Shown here one piece after another: positions 1 to 11,600 of a stretch of 64,000 nucleotides of DNA. Each line of letters opens with the position of its first letter. Positions within the stretch are counted from its first letter, which is position 1. A program made the position numbers and the translations under genes. Below the pieces are notes generated by a model. The model saw nothing but the letters and a program-made list of their open reading frames with translations, searched no databases and was not told the DNA's origin. This DNA comes from Ianthella basta (taxonomy: Eukaryota; Porifera; Demospongiae; Verongiida; Ianthellidae), in the NCBI GenBank assembly GCA_964019415.1, contig OZ025878.1, positions 1,285,001-1,349,000 on the forward strand, given 5' to 3'.

Positions 1-279
1 AAAGGGAGACAAGTGTATGCAATAATGGAATTGTACTCCTCTTTTGCACTTCTCACATCTCTTGCATTGCCTGCTTTCAGTACTCATGAATTGCATTCTT
101 CAGATGTTACTTAAGAAGCTTGTTGGATGACGTGTGCTGCATTCATTGATGGACATCCTTGTAGTGCCTTTGAAGCAAATAATACTTTTTCATAGTGAAA
201 CATTGTAAATTGTGTTTGTGTATATTCCCTTTCTGTTATGTCAATTAGTTTATTCTTACTATATTTACATTTCCTTCAG

Positions 280-682
280 TTGTTCATATCCTGGAGAAGC
301 ATCAAGAGCGCTTCATTAGTGATATTGATGCAAAAGAAATTGCTGGAACTCTCCAGCGGAATGGAGTGATCTCAGAGGAAATTGCAGCTGACATAGCACA
401 TGCTCGCAGCAAGACAAAGGCAAATGAAGTCTTGTATGATCACTTGCGGTCCCAAGCTTCTGAGGATGATTTGAAGCGTCTCTTCCAGCTATGTAGCAAG
501 AAAAAAGGCTATTCCGTGATGAATGCTTTTGGAGAGGACATGCTAGTAGAGCTGGAGCGAAGAGGTAAGCTTGCATTGACCCTCACCCTTTTGAAGGTAA
601 CTGCAACCCTGTAAGACTGCCCATGGCTGCTACTCTTGTTGGTGCTGCAGGTGGTTCTAGTTCAGCTCCTGGCAGGAGATGA
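280..682 (+). CDS. 3' end of a CARD-domain (type B) gene, partial
   Basis: Two exons, 280-564 and 651-682 (TGA at 680-682); the gene begins left of the window. The acceptor is TTCCTTCAG at 271-279, the donor is GTAAGC at 565, and the next acceptor ends at 650. The first exon encodes a helical death-fold domain beginning HILEKHQERF and ending VELER, with the CARD-like pattern of hydrophobic residues and the motif NGVISEEIAADI. The last exon adds a short Ser/Pro tail ending SSSAPGRR. It is a near copy of the last two exons of gene B (43603-44012), so the full gene probably also had ZU5 and membrane parts. A CARD would mediate homotypic protein binding. The fold is assigned by eye; another death-fold class is possible. 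Confidence 0.65.
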
Positions 683-790
683 AGTGACAGTCACCCTGCC
701 TATTTTATTGTTTATTATACTCTTTAAAGGAAGTAACGCTAAGCACTTTGTTTGCAGCTATGTGTGCACATGTGTTGGTGTGTGGAGCAC

Positions 791-866
791 GCACACACAC
801 ACACACACACACACACGCACGCACGCACACAAACACACACACACACACACACACGCACAACCACAC
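791..866. repeat. (CA)n microsatellite
   Basis: Nearly pure CA dinucleotides interrupted by GCAC and AAAC units, just 3' of the CARD gene. The equivalent position in the duplicated segment (44134-44227) has a longer, purer tract. Long open frames across it (His-Thr or Cys-Val runs) are artefacts of the repeat. Confidence 0.95.
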
Positions 867-1079
867 ACAACCACAGACATCCATTACACCACCCAGCACA
901 CACACATGAGTTATTATATTTTTTTCTCTCCTTCTGTTGAACCATCCCTTGTAGCTGTAGCTACTTGTGTTCTAGTGCTACATTGGACCTTTTGTGTCCT
1001 AGCACCATTTGGTGCAGTGCACTCTAATAATGATGATTGATTGATTGATATTAACGTATAATTATGTAATAATTATTAT

Positions 1080-1740
1080 GGTATATAGCGCTATGCAATT
1101 GCATGTGCACTTCCTGCATGTTTTGTAGTAATTGGTATTGTGAGCTAGAGCATACTGGGGGATCAAATCCCCTATATATGGTTTCTTGTATGTGCACGTG
1201 TACATGCATATGCGCATGATGATGGGCTGGTCGGGGCCATGTCCATCTCTCTAGAGTTTAACATTCTCCAGCCTTATACTCTCTAAACTGCAGCTGGTGT
1301 TCAGCGACGTACGTACATATATACAGTACACCAAATTTAAACTCGGTAAGGGGTATGGTCCGACGCAGCGGCAGACGCTATACAGTGGCCATGGAATGGC
1401 ACCCAGTGCGCTGCCAAGAGACCGCATTACGTATACATTCTACTAGAAGATGAATCGCCCAGAGGAGCCGAGAAGAAGAGTGTGCATGTAACATGGTCGA
1501 AGCTGCGGAACCCTGTGATTGTCTAGTTCTTTGGAGTGTATACGTACTTTGAGCGCAGCTCTCACAATCGTTTACTCGTCATGGTCAATCATGCATGGAG
1601 AAGACTATGGACACCAGCCTACGGAGATCGATACGTGAAAGATCGCAGCAAGGAAGAGTTCCCCTTCACCTCAAGGCGACTGTGCTACGTACATCAGGTG
1701 TCCCATTTACAAGTACGTATATTCCATGATTTGTAGCCCT
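1080..1740. other. conserved non-coding block upstream of C2CD5 copy 1
   Basis: This block recurs at 44450-45100 and, more diverged, at 17190-17690, always between the end of a CARD gene and the C2CD5-like exons. It contains GGCCATGTCCATCTC, CTAAACTGCAGCTGG-like stretches and short open frames that are not conserved among the copies. It may hold a promoter or a degraded upstream exon. I recognise no protein domain in it. Confidence 0.4.
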
Positions 1741-1880
1741 ACTCCTCCTTCCCTCTATTCTCCCTCTCTCCCTCCATCCCTTCTCCCTTCCTCCCTTCCT
1801 CCTCCTTTCTCCCTCCTTCCCTTCCCCCTCCCTCTGTCCCCCTATTTCCTGTCCCTCCTTCCTTCCTTACCTTCCCTCCA
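1741..1880. repeat. polypyrimidine (CCT)n-rich tract
   Basis: A low-complexity C/T-rich tract, also present at 45130-45320 in the third copy and in shorter form at 17730-17830 in the second. It gives Pro/Ser/Leu open frames on + and Gly/Glu/Arg frames on -, which I do not treat as genes. Confidence 0.85.
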
Positions 1881-2374
1881 AACACAACAAATGTCCCCTC
1901 CCCCACCCACCCCATCTCAGAAGTGGGAGATTCCCTTTCGCCATACAGTTCTCCCATTTTGGACTCTGCAAGTGGGGGCAACCCTGTAATATTGACATGG
2001 GCATGCCCAGTAACTTTGTTTGATTTGTTCTTGCGCATGTCTTGATGTGCATATGTAGGAGCCATCTTGTCTCCAACTTGTTGCTAATGACAACCGATCT
2101 GCCATCTGATTGGCCAGTGCGGAGACAGGGTATGCAGTGTGTGTGTGTGTGTGTGTCCACTACTGTGTAGTCACTTGTTGGGTATGTACAATGTATTGGG
2201 CAGTCTGCGCAACAGAGTAAGTCAGAGTAAGCTTCTTTCCACATTCTTCTCTCATCCACCACCACCAGCCTCTGGTCTTGAATTCACTTACTGTACATTT
2301 CCACTTTCATTCACTGAGTGACTCAGTCCCCTGGCCCTCCTCCCCTCCTGTTTTCTCTCCCCTTCTCCCTCCAG

Positions 2375-3960
2375 CTCCTCCCCTTCCTGGAGTACCGTGT
2401 TCACTGCTGTCTTATCCACAAACTGAGGTTGCTGGGGATGTTGTGTGTGGACTTAGAGTCAAGATATCACTAGGGGAGACTGTTGTCACGACAATAGCAG
2501 TGAGTAGGGAGGGGGAGGGAAAGGGGCCAGTAAGGGGGAGCTAGGAGGGTAGGTGCTAGTATGCTAGTCATCAGATCAACAAACTAATGATAGAGAAGGA
2601 GGCTCTGCGCTACATCAATGTTGAGTGCAATAAGGCATTGGAGAGTTTGGCATTCAAGTGTCGCCGGGAGCAACCATGTCATGTGACCAGTGTTGCCATG
2701 GATATTTCCTTCCCAAATGACGATGAGGTGCAATTGCTAGTCAGTGCCATGGCAACCAAAATGGCTCCCTCAAATGAAAGCCCCTTAGAACAGTCACAAG
2801 TGGAATCGCCCTTTGAGAGTCAACAGGTGTGAATGCTGGAGACTGTAAGCTGTAGGCTTACAGAACAGTTGTATTTTAACCTGTTTTGTCTGTCTCATTC
2901 CCAATTTGCTGCGTAGGATCATGTGATGCTGACATCATTTGAGGTCATTTCAGATCACACAATTACCAAGCACTTAGGACTGATCAACTTGTTCATTATT
3001 TGAGAGACAACTGCTCTTTATGAGGTCAGCCTTCTCCTTGGACGTTCATCCATTGGTCATTATATGCAGTCTTTCAGCCAACTTGCAACTACTGGCCGTA
3101 GTGTCACACCCTTGTCACAGTGATTGCCTTCAGCACTGTCACTTTTGTCTCTTTCGTCATCTTGTCACTGTGTTGACTGCTGTCACCATGTATTGCTGTC
3201 CACTATGTGTTTGTCACTAACAGCACCTATATCTGTATACACCCCGGAATCACTCATGTCACCATGATGACCACTATGTCACTGATGTCACTAATATCAT
3301 CACTTGTCGCTGATGTCACTAATGTCACCACTGTTGTCACTAATGTCACTAATGTCATCCTTCCCCTTCAGCAAGGAGGCACTGCTGGCTTCCTCCAGAT
3401 GTTTCTCCTTGAGGCAACCAGTATGGCCACACAGACAGTGAGGGTGTTGGGAGGGAACGCTGTCATCAACTACAAAGTCAACGACTGCATGCTGCAGGAC
3501 AGCCCTCACAAGAACCAGGTGATGATGTAATTTAGTTGCCATGGTGATGGTCCACTGCTATGGTGATGCTATTGGGGTCTCAACAGTGACTGTTGTGGAG
3601 AGGTTCCAGAGTACTTAGCACAGGACTACAGTATATTGTGTGTGTGTAGTGAACGATAAGTCGATAGTTACATTTTACATGTACTGTATTGTGTCTTGCA
3701 GTTGTGTGCAAATGCTGACACTCTTGTGTTGTGTCATGTAGAGTCAATGTCTGTTGAACCTGAGTGGGGATGTGGTCTTGGTTGAGAGGCTGTCAAGAGA
3801 GGGTGCTGCATCTGGTGGCCATCTTCATGCTACAGCTGATGATGACCCTTTAGTGTCACACCAGACAGCAGCTGTGTCCCTACTGACCCAACAACAACAA
3901 CAACATTTAAAACAGTATATCCATAGAGAAACACAGTGTGTAATGGTATGTCTACTATGA
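2375..3960 (+). pseudogene. C2CD5: C2CD5-like C-terminal half, copy 1 (pseudogene)
   Basis: Recognisable exons at 2375-2499, about 2577-2827, 2917-3024, 3372-3518 and 3742-3960 match the C-terminal half of the animal protein C2CD5 (CDP138, a C2-domain protein in insulin-stimulated GLUT4 traffic). Matching segments include GGNAVINYKVNDC, DSPHKNQ and NLSGDVVLVERL. The copy is broken. Relative to copies 2 and 3 the first exon lacks 4 nt at GGGGATGTTG (about 2436). The exons corresponding to 18803-19715 are gone through a deletion of about 1.3 kb near 2560. The exon at 2917 has an in-frame TGA at 3001-3003 where the other copies have an Arg codon. The C2 domain and the rest of the N-terminal half are absent from the window. 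Confidence 0.8.
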
Positions 3961-3985
3961 CCATTGCTAGAACCTGGTGGAAGTT

Positions 3986-4071
3986 AGTCTGGCTAGCTAG
4001 ACCGTCCCGATTACGCGCCGTCCTTCCCTTCTACGCATCCGGATAACTGGGACGGTCTAGCTAGCCAGACT
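3986..4071. mobile_element. 86-bp palindromic MITE upstream of kinase A
   Basis: Perfect 23-bp inverted arms at 3986-4008 and 4049-4071 (AGTCTGGCTAGCTAGACCGT...) around a 40-bp spacer. The same element with small changes lies at 48779-48867 upstream of kinase C. Its ends resemble those of the larger element at 34721-35333 (TAGTCTGACG...), suggesting one superfamily. It sits about 105 bp before the kinase start codon, so it would form a hairpin in the promoter or 5' UTR. Confidence 0.8.
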
Positions 4072-4175
4072 GTGACAGAGAGACAGGAAATTGCGTGATT
4101 AGATAAACGGATTTTAATAATTCCTGACGAAATCAGAACCATGCATGCTTTTAGAGAGAATACGGTATCTCTATA

Positions 4176-5021
4176 ATGGGCGACACGTTTTCCCGCAGTC
4201 CCCCTCGTCCCGACGAGCTCACAGTCGGCGATGAAATCAGTCGAGGAGCCTACGGGGTGGTGTACCGAGGTACTCTTGGTACGAGGCCCGTGGCCATCAA
4301 GAAGATACATCAGCTTCTGCTGGACTACGCGAAGGAGAGGGGAGAGGAAATGGAGGGATTGTGTCTGAAAGAGTTTCGTGACGAGTGCGAGCTCTTGGAG
4401 GCGGCCAAGCACGCAAACGTGGTGGAATTCATCGGCGTGTTTGACCAGGACGGCAGAGCTCTGTTAGTTATGGAGTTAATGCATCAGACGTTGGAGGAGT
4501 TCCTTGAGAAGAACCGAGGGACACTACCACTGACGAAACAGGGTAACATCTGCCTCCAAATTTCCCTGGGACTGGCCTTCCTCCATCAACACGACCCCCA
4601 AATACTCCACCGCGATTTGACAGCAGTTAATGTGCTGATGAACGAAGATGGCAGTGTTGTGAAGATCAGTGACCTTGGCCAGGCCAAGTTCCGTCCCTCC
4701 TCTGTCATGTACCTCACCACCAAGGCCCCGGGGTGCATCCCATACATGCCACCAGAGTGCTTGGAGGATCGGCCACACTTCACAGACAAAGGAGATGTGT
4801 TCTCCCTCGGTGTGGTGGCGTTGCAAGTCTCTACCCAGGAGCCCCCTTCGTGTGGTTTTCGAGGCATCGGTGTTCAGAAGGAGGTGGAGCGTCGATCAGC
4901 TGACCTGGCTAGACTACCAGCCGACCATCCCCTGAAGCCACTCATCCTTCAATGCTTGCAGGACGATCCTGCTAAACGGCCGAGTTGCAACAATGTTGTT
5001 CGTGTACTGCAGCCAGAAGCA
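4176..5021 (+). CDS. TKL-type protein kinase A, first exon of gene A
   Basis: The start is ATG at 4176, the first ATG after the MITE and aligned with kinase C. Visible motifs: glycine loop ISRGAYGVVYRG (21-32), VAIK lysine (K42), FRDEC in helix C, HRDLTAVN (145-152), DLG in place of DFG (166-168), MPPE (191-194) and DVFSLG (207-212). HRDLTA plus MPPE is typical of tyrosine-kinase-like kinases. The subdomain VIb lysine present in kinase C (HRDLTAKN) is Val here, and DLG replaces DFG, so activity may be reduced or altered. Reading past the donor at 5022 gives a 294-residue kinase-only protein ending LNIVQLYIH at 5060, with AATAAA at 5306-5311. Confidence 0.9.
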
Positions 5022-5509
5022 GTGAGTTGCCTGAATATTGTCCAGCTCTATATCCACTAGCACTCATATATTGATGCGTGGCCATCAGCTATGACTATGA
5101 GGTGATGCTGCACGTGTGCTGGTGATCCTTTAATACACCGTCCACTGTGTGTGTTGTTGAGGTGCTTACAGAAGTAATGGGTGAATCCTATACGGACGGT
5201 AACTGAATGAACCCATATAGCCACATTGCTTGCGTATTTGTGGGTGCATGGGTAATGGCTAAGTTTATATGGATACCAACTATAGGAATGTGCGTGTTTG
5301 TATTCAATAAATGACTTCATGCATTTTTTTCTCATTTCTCGTAGGCAATCAAAGATGGTGCTTTATCTTCACAGTATAAAAGTAAGAGGAAAACACGTGA
5401 TTGATGTTTCTCTATTGCATGGTGGTTATGAAAGTAGCCTTGAACGAGAAATTGGCTATTTGCATGGTTTCTGCCATTTGAACAAATTTGGCACATGGCC
5501 CTGTGTGTG

Positions 5510-5589
<80 letters not shown>

Positions 5590-5627
5590 CGTGTGTGTGT
5601 GAATGTGTGTGTGTGTGTGTGAATGTG

Positions 5628-5658
<31 letters not shown>

Positions 5659-8600
5659 TTACATGGTCAGTATGCATGTTCAGTGTGCTTGTGTGTGTGT
5701 AATTAGCTTCACATTACAGTTGGGCAAGTAGTTCGAGTTCAGGGGCGTCCCAGCATCCCATGAGTTTTCTAACTCAAAATACTTGTTCTACTGGCCATTC
5801 CTAAATCCCTTTACATTCAAATGAAAATTTTCATTACACTAGTTTGTGTACTTTTGCATATCCAAAGGACTATGGCTACATCAGATTAATACCTGTGCTG
5901 ACTAATACCCCATTCTTTATCTTAGAAGAAGATGATGCAGAACACAAAGTACAGGTTGCCACTCTCAAATTGGTTGCCTTGTTAGTGTAACGTTTGGTTA
6001 TGTATTTTGCGGACAAAACAAAATTGTGCATTGCAGTACCTAACACATGAGGAAGACAAACTTCATACTCAGCAAGAGTATTATAGACAATTATACACAA
6101 GTGAAAATTAAGACTTAAATTTTAAACAAACTTGGCAGAACATCATAATCATGCACTTAATAATAATAAACGATTGAAACAAACTAAAATCCTAACAATA
6201 AAACATGCAGGCTAGCAATTAATAACTGGTGCACTAGGGTGCACCTACATGCAAAAATGAGTGTCATTGAAAATAGATCAAATCAAAACTGTCTGGGGAG
6301 GAAGTGCCGAGCGCTGCCGCCGCGTTCCCCCGCTGCACAGCCACTGAAATTCCCTGTAGCAGGTATTGGTAGGCCTGGGGCTCGCCTGACTCATCTTTGA
6401 TGCGGCGGCCAAACTCACGAAAGAACATCTGCGCCTCCGAACTGAAAACACCGGAGGTTTCCACCGCCAGTGGGATGAAATGATGGGTGGTGGCCAGCTC
6501 AGCATATTTTGCCCTCTTTCTCGATTCCGCCTGATCAGCCACTGTCCCTGCTCCCCGGGCAGCCAGGTTGAGATGGGATGGGGCAAAGGTATCTGGACAA
6601 GTGGCGTCTCAAACTAGGATTCTCTCACTCCTCCAGGGCAGGACCGTAGCCCCGTCAGGCCTCTTGCCGTCTGATCTGCAAATACCTGCTGGTTCGAGGT
6701 GTGCTGCGATCTTGGTAGACCACAGCAATCTCTTGACTAGGTCATTTATCACTGAATGGCGTGGATGACGTCCTACGCTCTTCCAACAGTGAAGTCCGTG
6801 GGTGTCCAGGCAATCCACTGGTGTCCCACACTGCTGGCATGTGTGTGGCTGACAAAATGGCATGCCTAGGCGGAGGCCAGTGGCCACATGGAAGACCTCA
6901 TCCTTCATACGTAGGCCAAGAGCTGACACAGGGAGGGCCTGCAGCCACGCCCCTGCCTCCTTAAGCTTCCTGCAGGCCGCCAGGAGACTAGCTTGGGTGA
7001 CTGAGTCTGGGGCTGCCGCCTGAAGGGCCTTGAGTGAGGCAGTCACGCGAGGGGCATCCCATGCCTTTTGACTGGGAGCATCAGCTGCGAGGGGAGCAGA
7101 GGCTTCGAGGCCCTCACTCCACACCTGGAGAGTATCCTCACATGCGTAGTAGGCGGTTTCCCGCAGTCTGGGAGGAAGCAGCTCTAGGATGATGGTGGTG
7201 CAACCCGCAGCTGAAGCCAAGAAGGCAGACGGAGCCAGCTGGGTCGCTCTCCTGACACCTAGGCCACTAGACCCGACAGGAAGTGAGGCTTGTGTCCAAG
7301 CCGCATTGTCATCAGCTATATTGATGTTCGTGATCTCCCCTAGGAGTGCAGGCCCGGAGCAAGCAGTTTCCGGGTGGTCCGGCAAAAATGGATGAAAACT
7401 TGCAAGTCAATAAATATAATCAATACATTACTCTCAGAGTAATGTATTGAGTCTGTATATAAAATATTACAGTACTGAAATAATAATCAGAACTTTCCAA
7501 AGACTCGTAGTCTGTGTTCTGACCCTTCAACAAAATCATTGCCAACTATGTGTGCATCTAGGGAGTCAGTACAGTTCTTATGGACATGCAACAGCAAAAG
7601 GTTGTTCATGCCATCTGCGACGCCAAGGTTGACTCCAGCGCTGAACAAACCGAACAAACAAAGCCGGAAACAATTAAACCTTGAGGCCTGTATCACGAGG
7701 GTGGTTGCGCAATCTTATATCACATGGCTGGCTCATATGATGGCGCTTTTGGACACCTCGTCGGTAATTGGTTATGTTTCCCCCTGAAAATGGACATTCA
7801 AATTACTTAGAAGTAAAATATGTACCTTCAATGCTTCTAGTTATTAAAAAATCAGGTAAGCTCATTCAGGCAATTCACACAATTCACATTTTGTGTACTT
7901 GCTAGCTATTTCAGTTTAACTTTTTTGGAGTTTAGCCTGAAAAGTGGTCCGGCAAATGCCGGACCTGCCGGACTACTGGCGCCGGCCCTGGAGTGACCAA
8001 AGAAGGGCATCAAAACGCTGGAGATGTGATGACCTGGAGCAGGGGGATGTTCTTAAGGGGTAGAGGAGCTTGGAGATTGCACAAGAGTGCCGCAAGAGGC
8101 AGTAGGCATTGTGTGTCTGGAGGTGGCGGAGCCTGTTGCCCATAGTCTCCAGAGCTCGGACCTTCTCACTGATGGAACTGTCAATGCCTTCCTCTCCACC
8201 AATGGGTGAACCCAATAGGTGGGCATTCTCAGGGTTGACTGGGCAGAGGTCCGGGAAAGCTTTGATCATTGCTGCTCTTGCACTCGAGTCGTTACAGATA
8301 ACCTCAGACTTCGAGTGGTTTAGCTGGAGGCCCAGTCTTGCTGCTTCCTCTGCCACTGTCTGCAAGTTGTGGAGAACATCCTCAACTCCTCCCCCCAAGG
8401 TACCATTGTCTAAGTAAAAGATAACCAACTCTGATCTCAGAGGTTTCATGAGACCCATAGTTGCCAGAGAGAACAGCAGGTCGATCACTAGCTCAATCAC
8501 CTAGACATCAAGACCCTTTGTACTCACTCCAGCACTGTACTAATTGGATTGCCACCGACGCTCAGGTCTTAGTCCTTAACATCCGTACATGAGTCCACAT

Positions 8601-11600
8601 GCATGACCTGGGTCCATAGGTGCCGTGTGTCATGTGCTAGCAACGTGCAAAAATTCAGTGGGAAGGAGAAGAAGGAGAGTATGAAAAGACAAAATGGGGT
8701 ATGAGCAAACTATGTTGCTTTTCTCTTACATATACTCCAGGCTAGCTTTGGGTGCAATGCCGTTCTCAATACATCAAAAATATGCCTATCCATGGCCTTC
8801 AATTGTTCCTCACCACCACCGTTTGGCTAGTTTTGCTAAAGTGTGCTAATACATTAAGATAGGGGTGGCCATGTTTATCAGCCACTTTCCTAAATGGACG
8901 TCACGAGCGTGACGTCTGATAATAACCCTGTTACATGCTCCCTTTGTGTGCAAATTACTTTGCTATTCTCCCAACTCTTTGGATGTCAATGATGTAGTGC
9001 TGTTTCTCATCTATTTGCAGTATTCACTGAATGGGAGTGCACTCAGCTGTACCACAAAGCAGTCACTGAAAGCCCCACAATCAACCTCCATGTTGCCAAG
9101 GCAATGACCATTGGCCCTCCTCGAGTAGGGAAGACCTCCCTTCGCCACCTCCTACTAGATCTGCAACCACCAGAGGTTATTGCCAGTACACCTCTGATGA
9201 AGACAACAGAAACTGTTAGTATTGTCTCATCAGAATATCTGAAGGAAATGGAAGATGCTGCAATGTGCAGTATTAGTGAAATGGCACTGACAGCACATCT
9301 GGGGAAGCATTCTGTCGAGTCAGATATGGTTCACGTAGGCTCAGTTAAGAGTGCAAAGATCCCATGGTTGATTGTGAGTGAAGCCAGTGGAATACAAAGT
9401 TTGCTAAGGTTCCTGCAACAGCATGCTGAACAAGCAGCTACACAGGTGAAGCCCACCAAGAAAGTGCGAGAGACAGCGACCACAGATGCTGTGCCTTCAC
9501 CCATACGTGAATCAAAAAAAAGTGGTAAAGTGACGGTAGCCTTTGTTGAAGACACTGAAAGTACACCTGCTCACCATGCCAGCAAGCCACGAGACCGCCC
9601 AGATGTAGCTGCTACCATTAGCAGAATCTATCAGTTACTCCAAAGGGCTGACATCACTGACATTGAATTCCCCGATTGCAGTCTGCTGCAGTTTTTGGAC
9701 TGTGGGGGACAGCTGGCTTACCACGATATCCTCCCAGTCTTCACCACTAGTCCAGCAGTATACTTGCATGTGTTCAACATGAATGAAGACTTGCAGAATC
9801 GCCCATATGACCAAATTCGTTTTAATGAAGTTGGTGGTGAAGTGTATACAACTGCAAAGTCTCCGCTTACAGTTGCTGAAATGATGTCCCGTTCAATAAT
9901 GACAGTCAATTCTCTGATTGATAAGAACATGCAACTGCCGAAGAGTGTCCTGCAGAGCGAGCCACCAGAACCTCGTGTTGTGCTGGTGGGTACTCACCTT
10001 GATGAGCTGGCTACAAGGTGCAAAGGAGCCATTGAACCAGAGTTGGACTCTGTAAACATGGCACTGAATGATGCTCTAGAGTCGCCATCACTATGCCTGG
10101 AGCAAATGCTGTTGAGGAATCAGGAACCAGTTCTTCCTGCAATGTTTTTCCCCGTTGGCCGATTTACCCCCACACAAGTCAAAGAGAATGAGAGCTCACA
10201 GATCACTAAATACTCAATCTTTAAGCTCAAACAGAAGATTGAGAAACTAGTGAGAGCTGTCAAAGTGAAGGTTCCTGTTAAGTGGTACCTCCATCAGATT
10301 CTGGAAGTCAGCCGCAGCAAGGAAGAGCGCAAGCCTGTGCACATGTACAGCGATCTGTTTAAGTCTTGCCTCCATGAGCAGGCAGTGGGTGACTTGGGAG
10401 AGTTCCATGTCATGGTCACCTACTTCCATGCCCTGGGTCTTCTCATCCACCTATGTGGGGAGGATGTGCCACACAGTGAGAGAAGTACCTGCTTAGTTTT
10501 CACTGACCCCTCCTATCTGTTTGAAAATATCACCAAGCTGTACCAGGCCCAGTTTTTGGAAGTAGATCGCTGTGAGGGCTGTTTACAGCCCCTCAGGCGT
10601 CAAGGCAAGCTCACAAAGAAAGCTCTACGAGCTCTCAATGTTGACAATACTTTCCTTTCCGATGATGACTTCATGAACCTTCTGGTTCAGCTCTACATTG
10701 GAGCAGATATCACAGAGAAGGAACATGATGGTGAGAAACAAGGCAGGGTCCTCTTTGTACCATCGGTGATCCCAATCAGTGATGCGACGAGTCAGCGCAC
10801 TGATTTATCCAGGCCTTCTTGCCAATACTTCATCATCACCTTTGAGGGCAAATTCTTCATTCCTTGCGGTGTGTTCACAGGGACAATCGCACGCCTGCAA
10901 TCTGAGCCACATTGGAATTTGCTCTACAAATCTGTAAGTCGTCTTCATGCCAAGTTTGCAATTGGAGCCCATGATACCGTTTACGTGATCGATAACAGCA
11001 CGCACATCAAGGTTGTAGCAGATGTCCATAGCCAGTGCAACGCAGAAGAGTACCGTGACATTGTCATAGATTCTGTAGCCCAATCATACTGCTTCTTGTT
11101 CCATGGCACACGTACAAAGAGCCCTCACTGTGGAGTCTGCCAGAAGAAGCCCTTCCTAGTTCTTGGGCTGCTGTGCCGCTGTGCCACCTGTGAAGACAAA
11201 GGTGCCACAAGTATTGCAAGTTTCCATACTGATGACGGCATTCCTCGGACTGTTCGTTGCCAACTGTCAGGAGATGTAGAAAAACTGGACGGCAGTCAGC
11301 CATCACTTTTTTGGAACATTAAGCACCATGTAAGTACCCACAAATGCAAATTGTAATCGTATTGTATGTGCAGAAAACTCTGTACTGCAAACATCCATCA
11401 TTACTTGATGGATGTTTGCAAATACAAAATGCAGAATCAGTAACCAATGAGATTCGTTCATCAAAATGGCTGTCTTAAGAAAACTAATTCAAATGCCAAC
11501 TTGCTAATCAGCAATAAGTCAAGGTCCCTAAGAACTGCACAGCAAGTTTATTTCCTTTGCAGTGATCATTAGTAATAAGAACAGAGAAAACCACAGCGGA

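Noticed and set aside
636-945. Open frames of His-Thr or Cys-Val over the CA/TG tracts (also 5298-5702, 18083-18355, 41761-42125, 44030-44408, 46120-46730, 63158-63511)
   Set aside because: They are translations of dinucleotide repeats, open in several frames on both strands, with no conservation outside the repeat.
1726-2265. Pro/Ser- and Gly/Glu-rich frames over the C/T-rich tracts (also 45001-45502, 17497-18095)
   Set aside because: Low-complexity polypyrimidine sequence in introns of the C2CD5 copies; frames differ among the three copies.
6609-7385. A host gene on the minus strand
   Set aside because: It belongs to a retroelement relic, with Cys/His and endonuclease-like segments known from retroelement polyproteins, and it is interrupted.
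9104-11356. ROCO frame as a single-exon gene ending at the TAA after KCKL
   Set aside because: The frame is open back to an acceptor at 9020, a strong GTAAGT donor precedes the stop, and the phase fits the downstream linker and CARD exons. Not fully excluded without transcripts.
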